DNA from: Certhia americana
Taxonomy: Eukaryota; Chordata; Aves; Passeriformes; Certhiidae
Length of the DNA stretch: 64,000 bases
Reading direction: 5' to 3'
NCBI GenBank assembly: GCA_018697195.1
Contig: CM031879.1
Location: forward strand, 22,836,333-22,900,332
The notes beneath the pieces are model-generated. The model was not told the origin of the DNA, made no database searches, and was given only the letters and a program-made list of their open reading frames with translations. Every line of letters begins with the position of its first letter. The first letter of the stretch is position 1. The position numbers and the translations under genes were made by a program. Shown here one piece after another: positions 26,701-41,600 of the stretch.

Positions 26701-29700
26701 CTTGAAGTCCTCTTCTTCTTATCTAACAACCTTGTTTATTGCAGTCTGTTTCTTACCCTCATGGACTGATTTCTACCCATAGCAATTAAACAGCATCATC
26801 AATTTTCCTTTTCTAGAGCAATTGAACTTCAGCAAATCATGTTTTTTATCTTTTAACAGTAAGTCAAAGCTATTTCACAGTGCTTCCATGATTCAGCATT
26901 ATGCCCTGGATTGTTACACATTTTCCCTTTATTTTCCCACTCTACTCCTGTTCATATTAAGATACCTTCCTTGTGGCTCTTTCTCCTATCCAAATTCCTG
27001 GTCATTCTGTTTTCCAGTTCTGCACTGCCTCCTGGACTTAGAGCCCTGTCCTCAGCTTACTCCTTAAAGCCTTCAGAACATCTTTCAGTTCAAAACTTAT
27101 TTTCCTGCTGTTTGCCAGAGCCCTGCCCTGTGGATGCAGCAGCCTGTGTGCTGAGCGCAGCACAGACGGCATCTGCTGGGGAACTGAGGAACATCAGGCG
27201 GCTGCTTCCAGAATTCACTTACGACCAATATAAAAATCAAACCTTGACTCATTTAAACAACTCATTCAGGGCACCCAACAAATAGCCTTGATGCTTTATC
27301 GTGACACTAGTTTTTTGGTTTTTTTTAACGAATGAAAAGTTAACAAATAAACTAAGCTTGATTAGTTTCTCATAAACTGGATGCAAAAGTTTTCTATGAC
27401 AATGCTGGGCACAAATCCAAATCTGAACAATGCTGGGCTTAATTTGTAGCAGAAACATACTCTTATTTGGTTATTTTTTCCACTTGTTTAGGGGGGGAGG
27501 CAAAGGGGGAAACTGATCTGTAACACTTTGTCGTGATTGTTCCTAGCAACCACTGAATCCAACATTGCTGCTCTGGTGGTGGCCCTGTGAAAAAGGTATT
27601 GCCTCAGTGCTTGCCAGAGGTAAAGCCTATCTGGCTCATTTTTTGTGAGTTAGGCAGTGAACACAGGGTGGCAGTCTACAATCTGAACCTAGTCCTGCTC
27701 AGATGGTTTTGGACTTTAGTTCCCTAAAGCTACTTTACCCATCATCTTATATTAATAAGGACATAGAAAAAATGAAACACGTTATTTTCAGTACTTGATG
27801 ATAATTAGATGACATGTTTTCCATTTAGCAGTTACTTCTGGGACCTCTTCGGCAGTACACTTAACTTTATTAAGTACCATTCTTTGGCCTTATGCTTAAT
27901 TAAACTCAATTTACTTTTTTACTGAAGGGTTGAGTAAAGGCAGCAGTAGAAGGCCCTGGCCCACTGACTTCTTTAGCCTCAGCACTTTGAAGCAAGTAGT
28001 AGATGCAATGAGTGCAGAGAGGCTCCGACTTTATACCATTAACAAGCAGCTCTTTGCAAGACAAAAATCACCAAATCTACTTGTGTGTGATCCTACTCTC
28101 TGCTGTGTGCTAACAACACAGCAATATAACTTCAATGGTGTATTTCAGTTAATATTAAAAATCATTAGCTGTATCATGTGTAGTTTACTTGACTATGAAA
28201 TTCTTAATTGCTTTGGTCTACCTACAACAGATGATATGAGAAGGGTGCCCACTTGGAGCTGATACCACAGCTTGATGACTGGGACATTCTCCCAGAAGGT
28301 GAGAGGGAGAATTTGGAGGACAGCCTTGAATTCAGACTTCTCACTTCTGGAAGCAAACACTTCACTCATTCAGACACACAAAAGAAAGTGAACAAACACT
28401 CCCTGTATTTCACACTGAAAACTATGAAGAAAATAACATTTGCACTCAATGGAGACCAATGGGTATGTGAAGAGCTGTTGTAGTGGGTTCCAGTCAGTTC
28501 TAGGGTAAAACAGGGCACTCCACAGTCCTGACATGTGAAGAGGTGTGGAGGCTTAGCAAAAGATTTTCTACAGACCTCTCCTATCCTCTTTCACCACACA
28601 AAAGCATTCATATCTATTGATGTGAATCAGACTGGAGCCTTCTCTGTTGATGAGAAGCGTGGGCTGAGAAAGGAGGACTACTTGGGCCTCAGAGGACTCA
28701 TGGAGGTGATTTTAAAGATGGCTTTCCACTGAGATTTAACAAGGTATAGGACAGTGCTGTGGTGGGAGAGCACACTCAGGACCTGAGGACACCCTATCTG
28801 AACTCTGAATTTCTGCCCTTGAACTGCTACACAGTAGCTCCCTTCATCCTGCTCTCTTAGTAAGCTATGATGTCCCTGCTCCCTTGTAGAGCCTGCTGCT
28901 AGGTGAATTGCCGACCCTTTCCTGCACTGACAACCTTCTTGCCACCCATTCCTAGCTCTACCATCCCAAATCCAGGCTAAATTTAGCAGATGCTATTGAG
29001 CAAAATGTTACCATTATGCCACCCCTACCCCACCAGTTCTTCTGGGAAAAGAGGGTCTAGAATGTCCAAGTACTTCTAGTTCTGCAAGCAAATACTTCTG
29101 TGCTTATGGTCATTACTACAACAAAGTCAGATAATTTTGCTTCACACCATTAACTGTGCTCCGTAAGACTCAAAACCTGTGATTCAGGAAGCAAATGGGA
29201 AGTTGCTGTGTTGACTGCTCATTAGCATGTCTTTTAATACACAAACTTTAGATTTCAAGAGGAAAAAATACATATAAGACCTGATTAAAATACATTTTTC
29301 TTTTATTTCTAGCATTTGTATAATCATGCTAAGTTTGAATTGTAATCCAAGTATCAGTAGAGGTTACAGATTATTCCTACCATGTATAAATATGTTACCA
29401 ATTCAAAGATACATTTTCTTAGTTTTGTTCTTTCGAAGCTTTTCCAAAGCTTTTACCAGTCTCAATTTTACAGACCCACAGGATAGCTCTTCCTCAAATA
29501 AAAAGAATTAGTTGTTAAAATGACTGCTTATAACCCTTTCTAAGCAAACAAAGTTCTACTCTTAAGCAAAGAACTTCAATATTCAAGAGTGGTCAAAATT
29601 TCATCTGGAAAGTATATATTTCTGTTACTGAAGTATGCAAAAGCTTCCAGCTTCTATTCTTAGCTTACTAACATAAATAGGACCAAAGGGACTTCTAATA

Positions 29701-31184
29701 AAGTAGCCAAAAAATGCAAGAGAAAAACCCCCAACATTTTACTGCCGATATTTTTATTATGACAGTGACAGAATGAAATCTCCTTAATGCCTGTTTTTGA
29801 GCTCCAGTATGTTGATATATCTTTCAGCTAACACAAAAAGCATTATCTGCAGGAACATAAATTCCTTCCTAACTCATTACAAGAACAGTTCAGCACACCT
29901 AATAATCTCTGACCTATTGTGAAGTCACACAGCAGTATCTTTGTCTACTCTCTGTATCACTCATGTTACACTTGACGTCCTTAAGACCTTTCCAATTAGG
30001 CATGAACACAAATTCAACTTTGGACACCCCATAGAAAAAACACCTAGATGCATCAGATTCTAGGGAGGAGAGCCAGAGGGATCAAGGAGGCAATGCAACA
30101 CACTCAAGCAGAGTGCCAGCTAAAGCCAGCAACTCAACATGCTTCAGAAGAGACATAGAAAAGACAGTCCTAGTTCATGGAGTATTTTTTTGACATAAAT
30201 TTCCTTAGAAATTGTGTCTCGATGGAATAATCAATCCCTGAGGTATCTCCTGCTCAGTCTTGTAAATGAAGGTTACACAATAATAAATTTTTATAAACAA
30301 AATTGTTCAAAACAAGACTTAAAGGTTGCAAAGTATGACTGCTATCAGTTCAAGCAATCACATTAATGAGAAAGCTGTTACAGAGTGTGACAAGGGAAGG
30401 GCAGGGAAGGGTGCAAAAGATTTTTTCACAGTTCTCTATAAAGGTCAGCTGCTTCTTCCAGAAGAGCTGTCAGTGAGTGGGTGAGGACAGATGTACTCAA
30501 GGCACACAAAACCCAGTCACTATTAAGCCATCCTGATGGATAATCATTAACTGAGACCTTATCCCACACCCAATGCTCTCACAGCATGTCTTGTGCAGGT
30601 TAAAGTACATAACCTGCTACAGGTTAAAAGTAGTGCTCACATGAAAAACCTTCTCTTACTGAGACATCCTGGGGTTCCTTGGTTTAAACCTGCATATCTA
30701 GCAAGGACACAGCTTATTGGTATGGGCTGCAATATGTATATTTTTTTGTACTTCCTGAGGATCTCTGAGAAAAGCTGTAAAGACTTCAAGAACATCGATG
30801 TAAAGTTTACAACTTAGACAACATATAAAAATCCCAGCGTATCTCAGTGGGTCTTATTTTTGCAGCACTCAAAAGGATCACAATGCACTTTATTTTCTCA
30901 ACACATTACCTCACTTGTATGAATTCAAAACTTTCCATTCAATGTCTTAAAATAGTTTATGAGGAAAAAAAAAATAACACTAAGTTCTGAAGTTGTGCAT
31001 TTGTTGGAACAAGATCCACTGTTTTGCACCTATAAGCACATTAACAATGTTACACAAGACAGTAACCACTGCACAGTAAGGCAGGCCTTCAGCTTTTAGG
31101 AAATGACGTCCAAGCTAAAGTAAAGTATGGGAACATTTCCCTTCCTCCTTGCCTCCCCTGAAGGAGATTGAACAAGAACAGAAT
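26701..31184. other. Intergenic downstream of TES, nothing recognised
   Basis: Open frames at 26911-27285 and 27930-28483 are the longest here but show no domain, no homologous family and no convincing splice context. Confidence 0.55.
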
Positions 31185-32440
31185 AAGTAGACAACTTAAG
31201 TGAAAAACACTAGTTTTATTTATAGGTGTTACAATACAATCACCATAAAACTTACAAGAACTGAACATAAGACTTGCATAGACTTTTCTTTAAAAAATAA
31301 TAATTTTTTTTTTCAGGCCAAAGACTCTCCATTCAGTGTTTGGCACACAGATACCTAAGAAGCTTCACTGTAAGTCTATAATTAATAAAAAAAGCAAGAG
31401 CCACACATTTGGTTTGTCTAGCAAGCAAAGCTAATACACAGCTGTGAATTTTTTTACTCAAATACTGGAAGTTCTCCGGGAAAGACTTCGTGCTTTGGTT
31501 CAGAACTGAGAAATCAAAAGCAGGATCCATTTGCAAAAATACATTCTTGGAAATGCATACAGTACTGTGTGCCACATCCCTCTTGATAGAAGGCACAACT
31601 TATGAAAGGAACATTCATGATATAAAACAGAAGCCAGTTCTGAAAGCCTAACAGTGACACCCACTATTTCTGGTGGATTTTTTTAATCTAAGCAAGACCT
31701 GCTCTAATTTTCTAACACCACTCCCCACCCCCAATCTATAACACAACTTCAGTGTTTGTTAAATTAAAGCTTTTTCAGGAATGAACAGTTGCAAGAAGAA
31801 ACATGAGCCAACATTTTTCTACTGGTGGAGTTACTTTCAAAACTAGACATAAGAATAATCACTATCCCCCAACAACCCATGTGTAAAATCCAAAGAAATT
31901 ATTAAAGGCATATTTTCTTAAGTGTCATTCTTCCTGCATACTTGAAGTCAGGAAAACAAAGCTGTACATGGCAGTAAAACTGATCATTTTGTCTAAAGTG
32001 CTCGATGAAAGCAGAAAAACTACAAAAATGGTAAGTGAGGGAAACCAGAGGTGAAAGAGTTATATTTATCATACAAAACAAGATAAATTGGAGCATTTTC
32101 ACATTTTCTTGTTCCATTAGACAAGATACAGTAAAAAGATTCTTCACGGTGAAAAGCTCCCTTAGAATGTATATTTTTAACACATTTTTTCTTACATTTC
32201 TGCAATATGAAGTAATTTAAAATAAGACTCAGAAACAGTATTCCAAAAAAAAAGGTATTATTACAGCTAAGAAATGAAGATTACATAGGAAGCTTTAGAC
32301 AGTAAAAAAAAAAAATCTTTGGGAAATGCTATTTAGTACTTTCAATAGTTTTAAATGCCCTGACACTATATATTTTACAGTAGAAATACAAGTTCCTTTG
32401 GAACACAGCAATACTTGATTAGTTCTGTGCATGTCCTCTT
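31185..32440 (-). other. TES: TES 3' untranslated region (inferred)
   Basis: The sequence after the TES stop codon is AT-rich and non-coding. The only AATAAA on the minus strand that I find in this stretch is at 31215-31220, which gives a 3' UTR of about 1.2 kb, a plausible length for this gene. The exact cleavage position is inferred. Confidence 0.7.
31215..31220 (-). terminator. TES: Probable TES polyadenylation signal AATAAA
   Basis: A canonical AATAAA on the minus strand, about 1.22 kb past the TES stop. The transcript-sense sequence just beyond is U/GU-rich (tgtctacttattctgttctt), as expected of a downstream cleavage-factor element. Cleavage would fall near 31190-31205. Confidence 0.7.
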
Positions 32441-32632
32441 TTATGACATCATCTTTTCCTTACATTCCACTGAGCAGAAAAGCATCCCTTCCACAGATAT
32501 GAACTTCCTGTCAATTAGACACTTGCTGCAACAGGAGCACAAGAAGCATTCCTGCAGAGCATGCCAGTTGAAGTTGTTGTACGTTACACGCTGGACCTCT
32601 GGATCTATAGCATTATGACAGCCTTGGCAGAT
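32441..32632 (-). CDS. TES: TES coding exon 7 (residues 359-421, LIM3 and stop)
   Basis: A 192-nt terminal coding exon beginning [20 protein letters not shown] after an acag acceptor and ending EKMMS then TAA. LIM3 ligands include C360, C363, H382, C387, C390, C393, C411 and C415. The unusual WH-x4-C spacing is typical of the third testin LIM domain, not an error. In mammals this domain binds Mena EVH1. Confidence 0.96.
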   Translation of the reverse strand: MCQGCHNAIDPEVQRVTYNNFNWHALQECFLCSCCSKCLIDRKFISVEGMLFCSVECKEKMMS

Positions 32633-35600
32633 CTGTTTAGAAATAAAACAACACTGAAATGAAGCACACACATGCTCTCTTCAAGTGCAATAAAACCTAG
32701 AAATCTTAAATGTTTTTGGAAGAGAGACAGGTGTTATAAGAAGCCTTTTAAAAAAACTCTCCAGCTTTTGATTTTTTTCTTTATTTTTAAAGTGTTTTGA
32801 TTAGAATTCAGCTGAGGGCACAGAATAATAAAATGGACACACAACTTATTTGCTGCTGGGAGATTAAGCTTAGACAGTTATGATGGTTAGAATTTCCCAA
32901 TACTCAAATAATCATAAAAACCTTTTATGTCAAACAGCATAGGTCTTCATATATTAACCTAAATATGGGAAGAGATTAGCTACAAATCTTCCTGTGCATT
33001 GACAGCTGTGTGACAATGTCAAATAATTAAAGGTTAGTAGAAAGTCTTGAATGCAATTCATCTTAAAATCTGGTTGTTCAAAAATTATAATTTAGATAGA
33101 GAAATGTTTTAAGAGGGCAAAAAAAAGCCTCTCCACCAAAACTGCTCTTCACACCTACCTCAGGACATTATTAACTGCCAACTAGAGATGACCATTTTTT
33201 TCTTCATTCACTACATAAACCATCTAGGTGCACATCAGACTGAGCCCACAACTAGTAGCTAGCTAACTTCTAGATATGAATGGACCATCATCTCAGATTG
33301 GTTTCCAGCATAACCACAAATCAAGAACTACCATTCTTTTCCAAACTTCTAGATTTATCCTGTCAATCACTCTCCTTTTTAACATGTGTGGTTAGAAACA
33401 AAAGTAGTTTGCAGTTCTCACTACAGGTTTTAGCAGATCAGCTGAAGTTGATTCCCACCAGGCTCAATGAACTACAGCTGATGAAAACTAAACATTTAGC
33501 AGCATCGCTCATCTTCACCTACTTTACTCCTTCTGTTACCAAATCCTGCTTCATGCTAGCTAAATTGAAGATGTTTTTCCTACAAGACACCCCCACCACC
33601 CCCCACACAGCCCGGCAGTGGCTTTTGTTCAAGTTTAGGAAGTGACAAAACGCTTGCCTGCCTAAAGTTGTGGGGTTTGGTATCTTTTTCCCAAAGGAGA
33701 AGAAGACGACTGACTCAAGCCTAAACACATATTCAATTTATACTCTTCAGATACTCCCAGACTGAGAAAAAGTAAAGAGTTTAAAGGTCCATAGACTTAT
33801 GTTCCCTTCCTTCAGAACACCAAGACTTCTGCAAGGACCTTACCACAGCATGGTTCTTCATGTAGCAGGACTTGCAGACTGGCTTGTCATTCACTGTTAT
33901 ATAGGTTATCCCAGCCAAAACACAATCACAATCAAAACAGCAGAAGTGTTTCAGATGCCAGTTTTGCCCTTCCGCAAGAGTATATTCATTGCTGAATATT
34001 AGCTATGAGAAGATAAAAACAAATATACAGGTAAACAAGTACATTCATTTGAACAGTGTACCTTTTAATAAATACAACCTTTGTGTATTTTGCTGCCCAG
34101 GGTCAGTTTGGCCCCTAGTGCCCCCAATAAGGAAACAACTGTGTAAGTGGGATCTGTTGGAAGAATTTGCCCTCACATATCACATCCTGTGTCCCCACAG
34201 ACTGTGCAAAATCACCAGCAAATCCCAAACAAACTATGGATCTTCCTGAACGTGCAGGTTCCATATTGGGTTCAGTTCTTTGCAACTAAAGTATCAACTA
34301 TACTGGTGAAGGCATATCATCTTCCTGCGCTGAAATGTTTTACTAAAACTCCTAATCATTTCTCAGAGGAACAAACTTAAGTGCTAGAAGAAAGGACTAG
34401 GGTACTTCCTACCTCATCACATCCAGCACAGCGGGGTCTTTCACTGTCACAATAATGTCTTCCACAATAGAGGTTACCATTCTTCCAGAAATAGATCATG
34501 TCTACTAGAAGTTCCTTGCAGATGCAACAGATGAAGCAACCTGGATGCCACAATTTGTCATATCCAGCACGTTCTGCATAGACAGCTGGCTCACCTTCCT
34601 TCATGTTCAGTTTGCAGTGATAGCAGGACTGGAATGAAGTTATTACCAAGTTAATTAAGTCTTTTAGAGCTACACTTATATAAAATTACACACTATAGAT
34701 ATATTTAATAAATTCCATCTTTCCAGACTGAAAGAAAGCATTAATTTAATCCCACTAAGTAGACACTAGTGGTGCAGCATATGCCTTTTCCATAGTTTAG
34801 GTTTAACTAAGCAATTCAAGATGATGCACATTCTACTGTCATAGCATTAGCACTTCTTAAAAGGATTGCTGTACTTCACTGTATTCACATTCTGCAATTG
34901 CAATCCAGTGCTTAAAGAAAACAACAGGCAATTGAAATTCATGTTATGCTCTGTAAACCTTACATGCTTAGGAAAAAGGAGAGAATTATGATCCTCCATC
35001 CAAACTAACCAACTATGACTAAAACACTTGACAAAGAAACGGTTGTATTTATAGGTTATGAGAAGACCAAGCTATATCTGCATCACTGGTGGGGAAAATA
35101 AAAAATAAGTGGATATTCCAAACTGATTCTGCTTAAAGCTGTGTTCTAGAGATGCTAGTCACTCTTGGCTGCTGTCCAACAGCTTGTGATTAACGATTTT
35201 AGGACAGGGAGAGTGACTATGGATAAACTACGAAGTGTACATACAGCTACATTACAAATAGTTCCAGAGAGTTCACAGTCAGTCTTCTGCCCTATGCCTG
35301 CTTACAGAGAGTTTCTGCCACCAAGTTAAAAACTACAGATGATTTATGTTACTGAACCAAAAATTTTTTATCTACAGTTTAATCACCAGTCTGGCATTTC
35401 CTGCACTCCAGCTGGTCTGTGGACTGGGTTGAACATCCTGGGAAGGTTTTCCTCTATGACTCACATCAGCCACAAATGGCTTTGTGTGTGCATATTAAAA
35501 ATAAAATGAAGTACCTCAGCTGTAATGCATATTGATCAGATCCCAGATGCCAGACAATTTCAAAAGATATATAGAAAACCACCACAAGAGGAAGAACAAC

Positions 35601-38600
35601 TTGGAACGGAGACATAATGCAGAATGTAGGGAAATTAATGAGAGGGAAAATTGAAACATACATGTATATAAAGGTTTCTGACCTTTCTACTTTAGACCTC
35701 ATACTCCAAGAGAAGTCCACTGGAAGGTTAAGTAACTGCCTAGACCCAAGTCACTTTCCTACCATTTACAACATCTCCAGCTTTGGTGGTTAAAAAGTAC
35801 ATACTTCTTTACAAGAGGAAAATATGTTGAGGACCTATTTTTCTTTAATTCAGCTTTCAGTCATGGTGAAAAATTACTCTGTATTTGTAAACACAGAGAC
35901 CATTATTATAGGTATATTAACAATAGTGGAAATCTGGTTGTTAGCATTGTTAGGTTTGCTTTTTTAATTTTTATCAGGTTTAAAAGAAGTGCAGCCTATT
36001 CCTATAATGAAAATTAATTTTCCATGAGATTCTCTTTACCACAGCTACAAGAATACAGCTTTCAAACTCAGTCCAAAAGACAATGTACAAGAAAATCTCA
36101 TAAGCAAAAATGCAGAACCAATAAAAAAGTGTAGAAAAGAATGGCATTCTTCTGCTAAGTATTTAAGCTCTCTTCTTTGTATCAATTTATGATGAACTGT
36201 TAAAAAGCAGTTGAGATAATGCTAAATCATATAGCTGAAACAAAGTCTCATTGCAGAAATCATACCCCCCCAAATACTTAAAAATAACATATCTAAATCC
36301 TGATTATTTATCTCAGTGTAAACTCAGTACCTAACAACAGATAAGAAACCCAAATGTTCACTTATGCTATTAAGCACTCACAAGCCTCTTTCTAAATCAT
36401 TGCCACAGTGATAATATATACTTGGTTTAAACTGCAGGAAGAATACTCAGGTGCTGGAGTAAGAAAAGTTTGGAAGTGGTAAACAGGTGTAATGTAAAAA
36501 CAAAGCACCTTTAGATACAGATACAGTTACTCAAGAGGACAGAGTGCCTCCAGCTATGGACTTATAGTTCAAGGCAGTAGGTCAGCAGGGTACAATGCAA
36601 GATGTGCACTTCTGCAAATCTTCCTTGAGGAGATAAGTTAAGAATTGCTGCTGTGAAACTAATTGAAAGCAGAAGGAAAGGCTGATTTAAGACAAAATGA
36701 CAATAAACTAATCAAGCCATGGTAAAATAATTTTTTAGTTTCTTAGATTCTCCATAACAAGACAGAGACAAAGAAAAAAAAAATAAAAAAAATCAAATAG
36801 ATACACGTAACCAAATGGCACAGCTTGAAAATTCTTAGGGTAAATGGCCATGTCCAAAGCTAAAACCTAAGTGTTGATTTTATATTTCACAACAGTAGTC
36901 ATATATACTGTCAGTTCAGAAACAAACAACAAACAGCAAAAAACACATGCCCCCAATAACACCAAAAGCCACATTCTACAACCAATATTAAGCAAACCTT
37001 TTTTTTTTTTCCATGTAGAATTTGTATATTAATTTTCTGTAAGTAACCTGCAGACAAATGATTTTAAGGATTCATACATATAATAGCAACATTTCTAGAA
37101 ATCAGCTTATAGTAGAGCTTCTGATGCTCCTAAGTAATGTTTACCCCCACTAAACTGATTTAATGTTCCTTCAGTAACCCTATCCCTATTTTGTATTTGT
37201 AATTGGTAGTTGACACATGCACAGTAGTATTTGCATTATATCAAAAAATACTTGATTACAGCTATAATTTTTGAAATATCAATGAAAACTGGTTAGTTTT
37301 ATATACTTTGGGATGCCAAAGGAAAAAAATAGACAAGAAAATGGAGCTGAATATGAAAAGGTTAGTCAAAAGAGCCATTGTATGGCTCAACTTGTTGGAC
37401 ACAGGATGGAGACATGTTACGTTACTATTTCTTGGTTTCATTTAATTTTAAACATAATTTGTTGAGTGGGTAATATCAGTGCTCTTCCAAGAAAGAGGAT
37501 GAAAACAAGTATCTAAAATTAAACTATTCAAGAGGAGAAGAATGTAACAATTAGTCCATAAGACGACACAAGCTTTTTGGCTATTATTTTGTAAAAACCA
37601 CCCTCATATACCATCTCCAAGCTAAATGTTTTTGCACTGAGGATCAAAGAGTCACCTAGAAAGTTATATGCTGCAATGCATTAAATACTGTCAGAAACAA
37701 GGGCTCTATGCAGACATTCACAACATTTTCCAATTCCACTTTCTTTCCCTCCCCAGATTTTTGCTATTCCAAATTAACAAACAATTCGACTTAAATGACC
37801 AAATAGAACACTTGGGTGATAATATATCTTCTTGCTCTATCTTTTGCTTCTTATACTTACATATCGAGATGCTTTCTGATTTGGGGACTTCTCCATTGTT
37901 CCAACAGTAGATACAGTACCTCTTTTACTACCATTTTTCAAGTTCTTCTCATCAGGAGCTCTCGCTTCCACCTCACCAGGGAGCTTGACATCTCCTACAC
38001 CAAGTGCCTCTTTTTTGTACTTCTTCACAAATTGTTCCATATGCCTAACTTCACTGGGGGAAAGCTCATGGCATTTTGAAGGATCTTGATCGTGAGCAGG
38101 CAGCTGCTTTGCCAACTGCTTCTTCCTGTACTGCGCGCCTTCCGAGCCGGCAACAGGCTGTTTCTCCTTTGGTAACATCTGCATGTACTGCCTAGCCTGA
38201 ATCAGGAGGAATTAGATATCAGATGGCACTTCAACTACGGACCCATTCTCATAAGCAAACACAACTAAAATAATCTCTGCTGTTTTTAGCGACAGTCAAA
38301 TTTGTCAAAAACAAGGTTCTTTCCATAAACATTAAGCTCCTGAAACAGTAATGGAGATAAAATACAGCAGATGCATTAATTGGCTTCTTCCCAGAGTAAG
38401 AGACAGGCTCCTTTTTAAGCCTTTTTCAACATACAGAAAAGAGTTATTACTTCTCTGAGTAAATAACATTTACACAGCACCTTGTCTCTATCTATTAATA
38501 CTGATCTTGAGTATAGTCTTAGAAAAGTAGAATCTGAAATAATCTGCTTGGGGCATACAGCCCATTGAAGAAATAACTCTAGCTGAATTAAGGAAAATAA

Positions 38601-41600
38601 AAGCCCTAGTTTTAATAAAGCACGACAAGGCTACAAATCAAATTGGTAACTGAAAGTTAAGTAAGTCTTAGATGCACAAGGTTTGATTAATTCACTGAAA
38701 AGGAATAATTTGAGATAATGTCATTTTGGCATGGATTGCACAACATTTTGATACAACAAATTAGTAATCAAAGTTTGAAAAGTGAAGCAAGATCCTCAGA
38801 AGGTTATCTACCATCTCATCTACTTCAGCTGAAGAAAGCTGCTTTTAGATGTCAACACTGTCCTTGTTCATACCATATACAGTAAAAGCTATAAGCAGGA
38901 CTAAGTGTTCCCTTAACTTTAAACAATGATATAAATTGATGTGGTGTTGGGGTTGGTTTTTTTTTTTTTTTCTTTTTCCTTTAAGCCCCCACTCCATGCA
39001 AATTTTAACTTCATATTAAAAAAGAAAAAAAGAAAAAAAAAGAAAAAAAAGAAAAAAAAAAGGAAAAAAAAGAGAGGGCAGATTACAGGAACTGGATTCC
39101 AGGGACTTAGTTAGTAGATAACTGTTAATCCTATGTATTAAAAACTATCTCATCTCCCCTGGTTTTTAAGAATTTCTACATACAAACATCCATAAAGCAC
39201 AATGAAAGATGCAAGACTCATTAAACAGGCACCATATTTTCCAGTTTTGAGGCGGAAGAAAGAAAGACTACAAGAGGCAGATATCCTTCCAGTAAGCTCT
39301 ACTACTTTATCTCCCACCAACTCTTGCCTTGCACATGAAAAAATATGAGTTGGACTTACAAGAGTCTGATTCTGAACAGGAGGAGCCCACTCGTAAGTCA
39401 CAGTATCAATGGATATGTTCTTGGCTGGCACTGGGTTGGTCAGTATCATTACATTACGTTTATACATTGGATTGCTATCATTCTTCAGCTTTGCAATGAG
39501 GGTTGTGTATTTTGTATCTTCAAAGAGTTTCCCCACTTTCCGATCTTCCTCAGTGCTCGAAGGGATATCATGCTCCTCCTGGCCACATTTGCAGTTGCGG
39601 CATATTTTCCTGAAATTCATGGAAACAGCAACAAAATTACAATCTCACACTATCTGGGTGTGTAATACCATCACCAGGAACCCAAATTCTTGTCTTTGTG
39701 CTTTGTTTAGGAAATAGACACGTTTTTCTGCAATATGTCAAACACCTCCTTATGCGTCCTGTTGTATTATTTACATTGTTCATTTACAGATATTGTTATC
39801 AGAGAGATATCAGTCAACTACACTAATGCATTTTTAACATGAAGCTATGTCATTTCTTCAGTTACATCTCAGTATTGATCAAACACATATATATCCAGTC
39901 ACCTACCGGATTTATTACAACTTAATGCATCAACATGATTCCCCCAGCAACCATTTGCTTGGGATTTGACTTTTTCAGATGCTCTTCATACATTCAAAGT
40001 TACACACACTATTCTATTTTCTTCATATGTATTTCACTGTATGCATGATATTTGGTTATCACTAGGTTACTACCATGTGGAAACAAATATTTCCTAGAAA
40101 GGAATAAAATGCATACAGACATGCAAAGAGTGTCATTACACCAAGTTCTGCTCAAAGCACAGCATTTAAAGAGAAGATGAAAGAAAAGTTAAAGGCTTAT
40201 ATGGACAAAGCCTTTCAAAACAGCTCTGAACCAAGTCAGGGGTACTCTGGCACATGCTGTAGAGAGGATTTTCACAGAAAACAGCCTTAAAAGGCAGAAG
40301 TATATCTACTTACTTGGATATAAATTATATTCTTTCATATACAACACATTTCAACTGTTTTGGCTAATGAACATTAGAAAGCAATTTGTTACCTTAAGCA
40401 TAATTAAACAATTCACATATAATGAACAGAACTTTGGATTAGACAAGCTAGTTCATTATTTATTAACTGTGTCTCCAGAATTTCAGTTCAAAGCAGTCAG
40501 CCACAGCATACAGAACTTAATGAAACTAGATGTTAACCTAAGGCACTTACTACAGGTTAAGAAAACATATCAGCCTTCTGGATTTCCAGAGTTTGAAGAG
40601 GAATAAGCAGTGTTTTACCCCATTATTTATCCTTCATAGAGTAAACAGCATAAACTATTAGCTATAAAACACTTCTGAATCCTGCTCACCAAAACCCATC
40701 AAACTCTAACATCATTCTGTATCTTGCTTTATACAGTCTTCAAGGCAAGTTAGGTGCCTTAAGATAAGACATGTAACAAGAACATAAGAAGAATATGCTA
40801 TGACTACAGCAAGTCCCTGAAGTAATGGGAAAGGAAGGAGGACCTTTAATTGATACACAGCTGAAGTGATACACAGCTAGCCCCAAACATAAGCTCTCTA
40901 TATGTACATCAGTTTAGGATGAGGGGTACTAACATGTCAGTCTGTGAGGGATGCTGCCCTGCTCATGTGGTTATACAATGTTTACCATACATTGCGGTAA
41001 CTTAAGTTATAAAGCCCACTCCAAATAAAAACACCCAACTTGGCAATCAAAATCAGTCACTCATGCAAAATAAGAATGATAAACAGAAGTGACTCCACTT
41101 TGCAACAAAAAAACCTAAAGAAATCACTAACTGAGGTGTAGACTGTCTGACAGCTTCTAATTCATTTCCACAACAGGAAAGATGTGCAGAATTTCAAAGC
41201 TGATACTTACCTGGATGACTACTACACACTAATCAATTTACAATCTCCCAGTTTACTAAAATATTCAAGCATGAACTAGCATTGACCACTAAGCCTAAAA
41301 GCTTTACTATGCATCTAAAGAAAAAGCTATTGTTATATACACCCACAGACACATAAATATATAAAAATGTATATGCTTAGACAATTTTATCTCCTTTGAC
41401 TCTGCCAAGAGGACAGGCAGTGAAAATGTCTTGCTCTCTCCATCTGCATTGTTTAAAACATTTTCTCTTCGCTTGAGGACATTCAGCAAGATCCCTGCTG
41501 AAGGAGCTGTTAGGGACTCCTGCTTACGTCTTCACAGCTCTCAGGACCTCATCCAAGCAGAGCAATGCTCCTCCACACACATCTCAGCAATCTGAAAAAC

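Noticed and set aside
27930..28483. Two adjoining plus-strand open frames considered as possible exons
   Set aside because: No family is recognised, the composition is AT-rich, and no convincing splice acceptor or donor pattern links them.
34377..34412. Extension of TES exon 5 beyond the donor (tail after AGCDE)
   Set aside because: The frame continues into intron 5 with an unrelated sequence. The gtagga donor and exon 6 phase fit the family protein exactly.
36770..36800. A-rich run considered as a retrotransposon tail
   Set aside because: No element body precedes it on either strand, and it is a simple A-rich stretch in intron 4.
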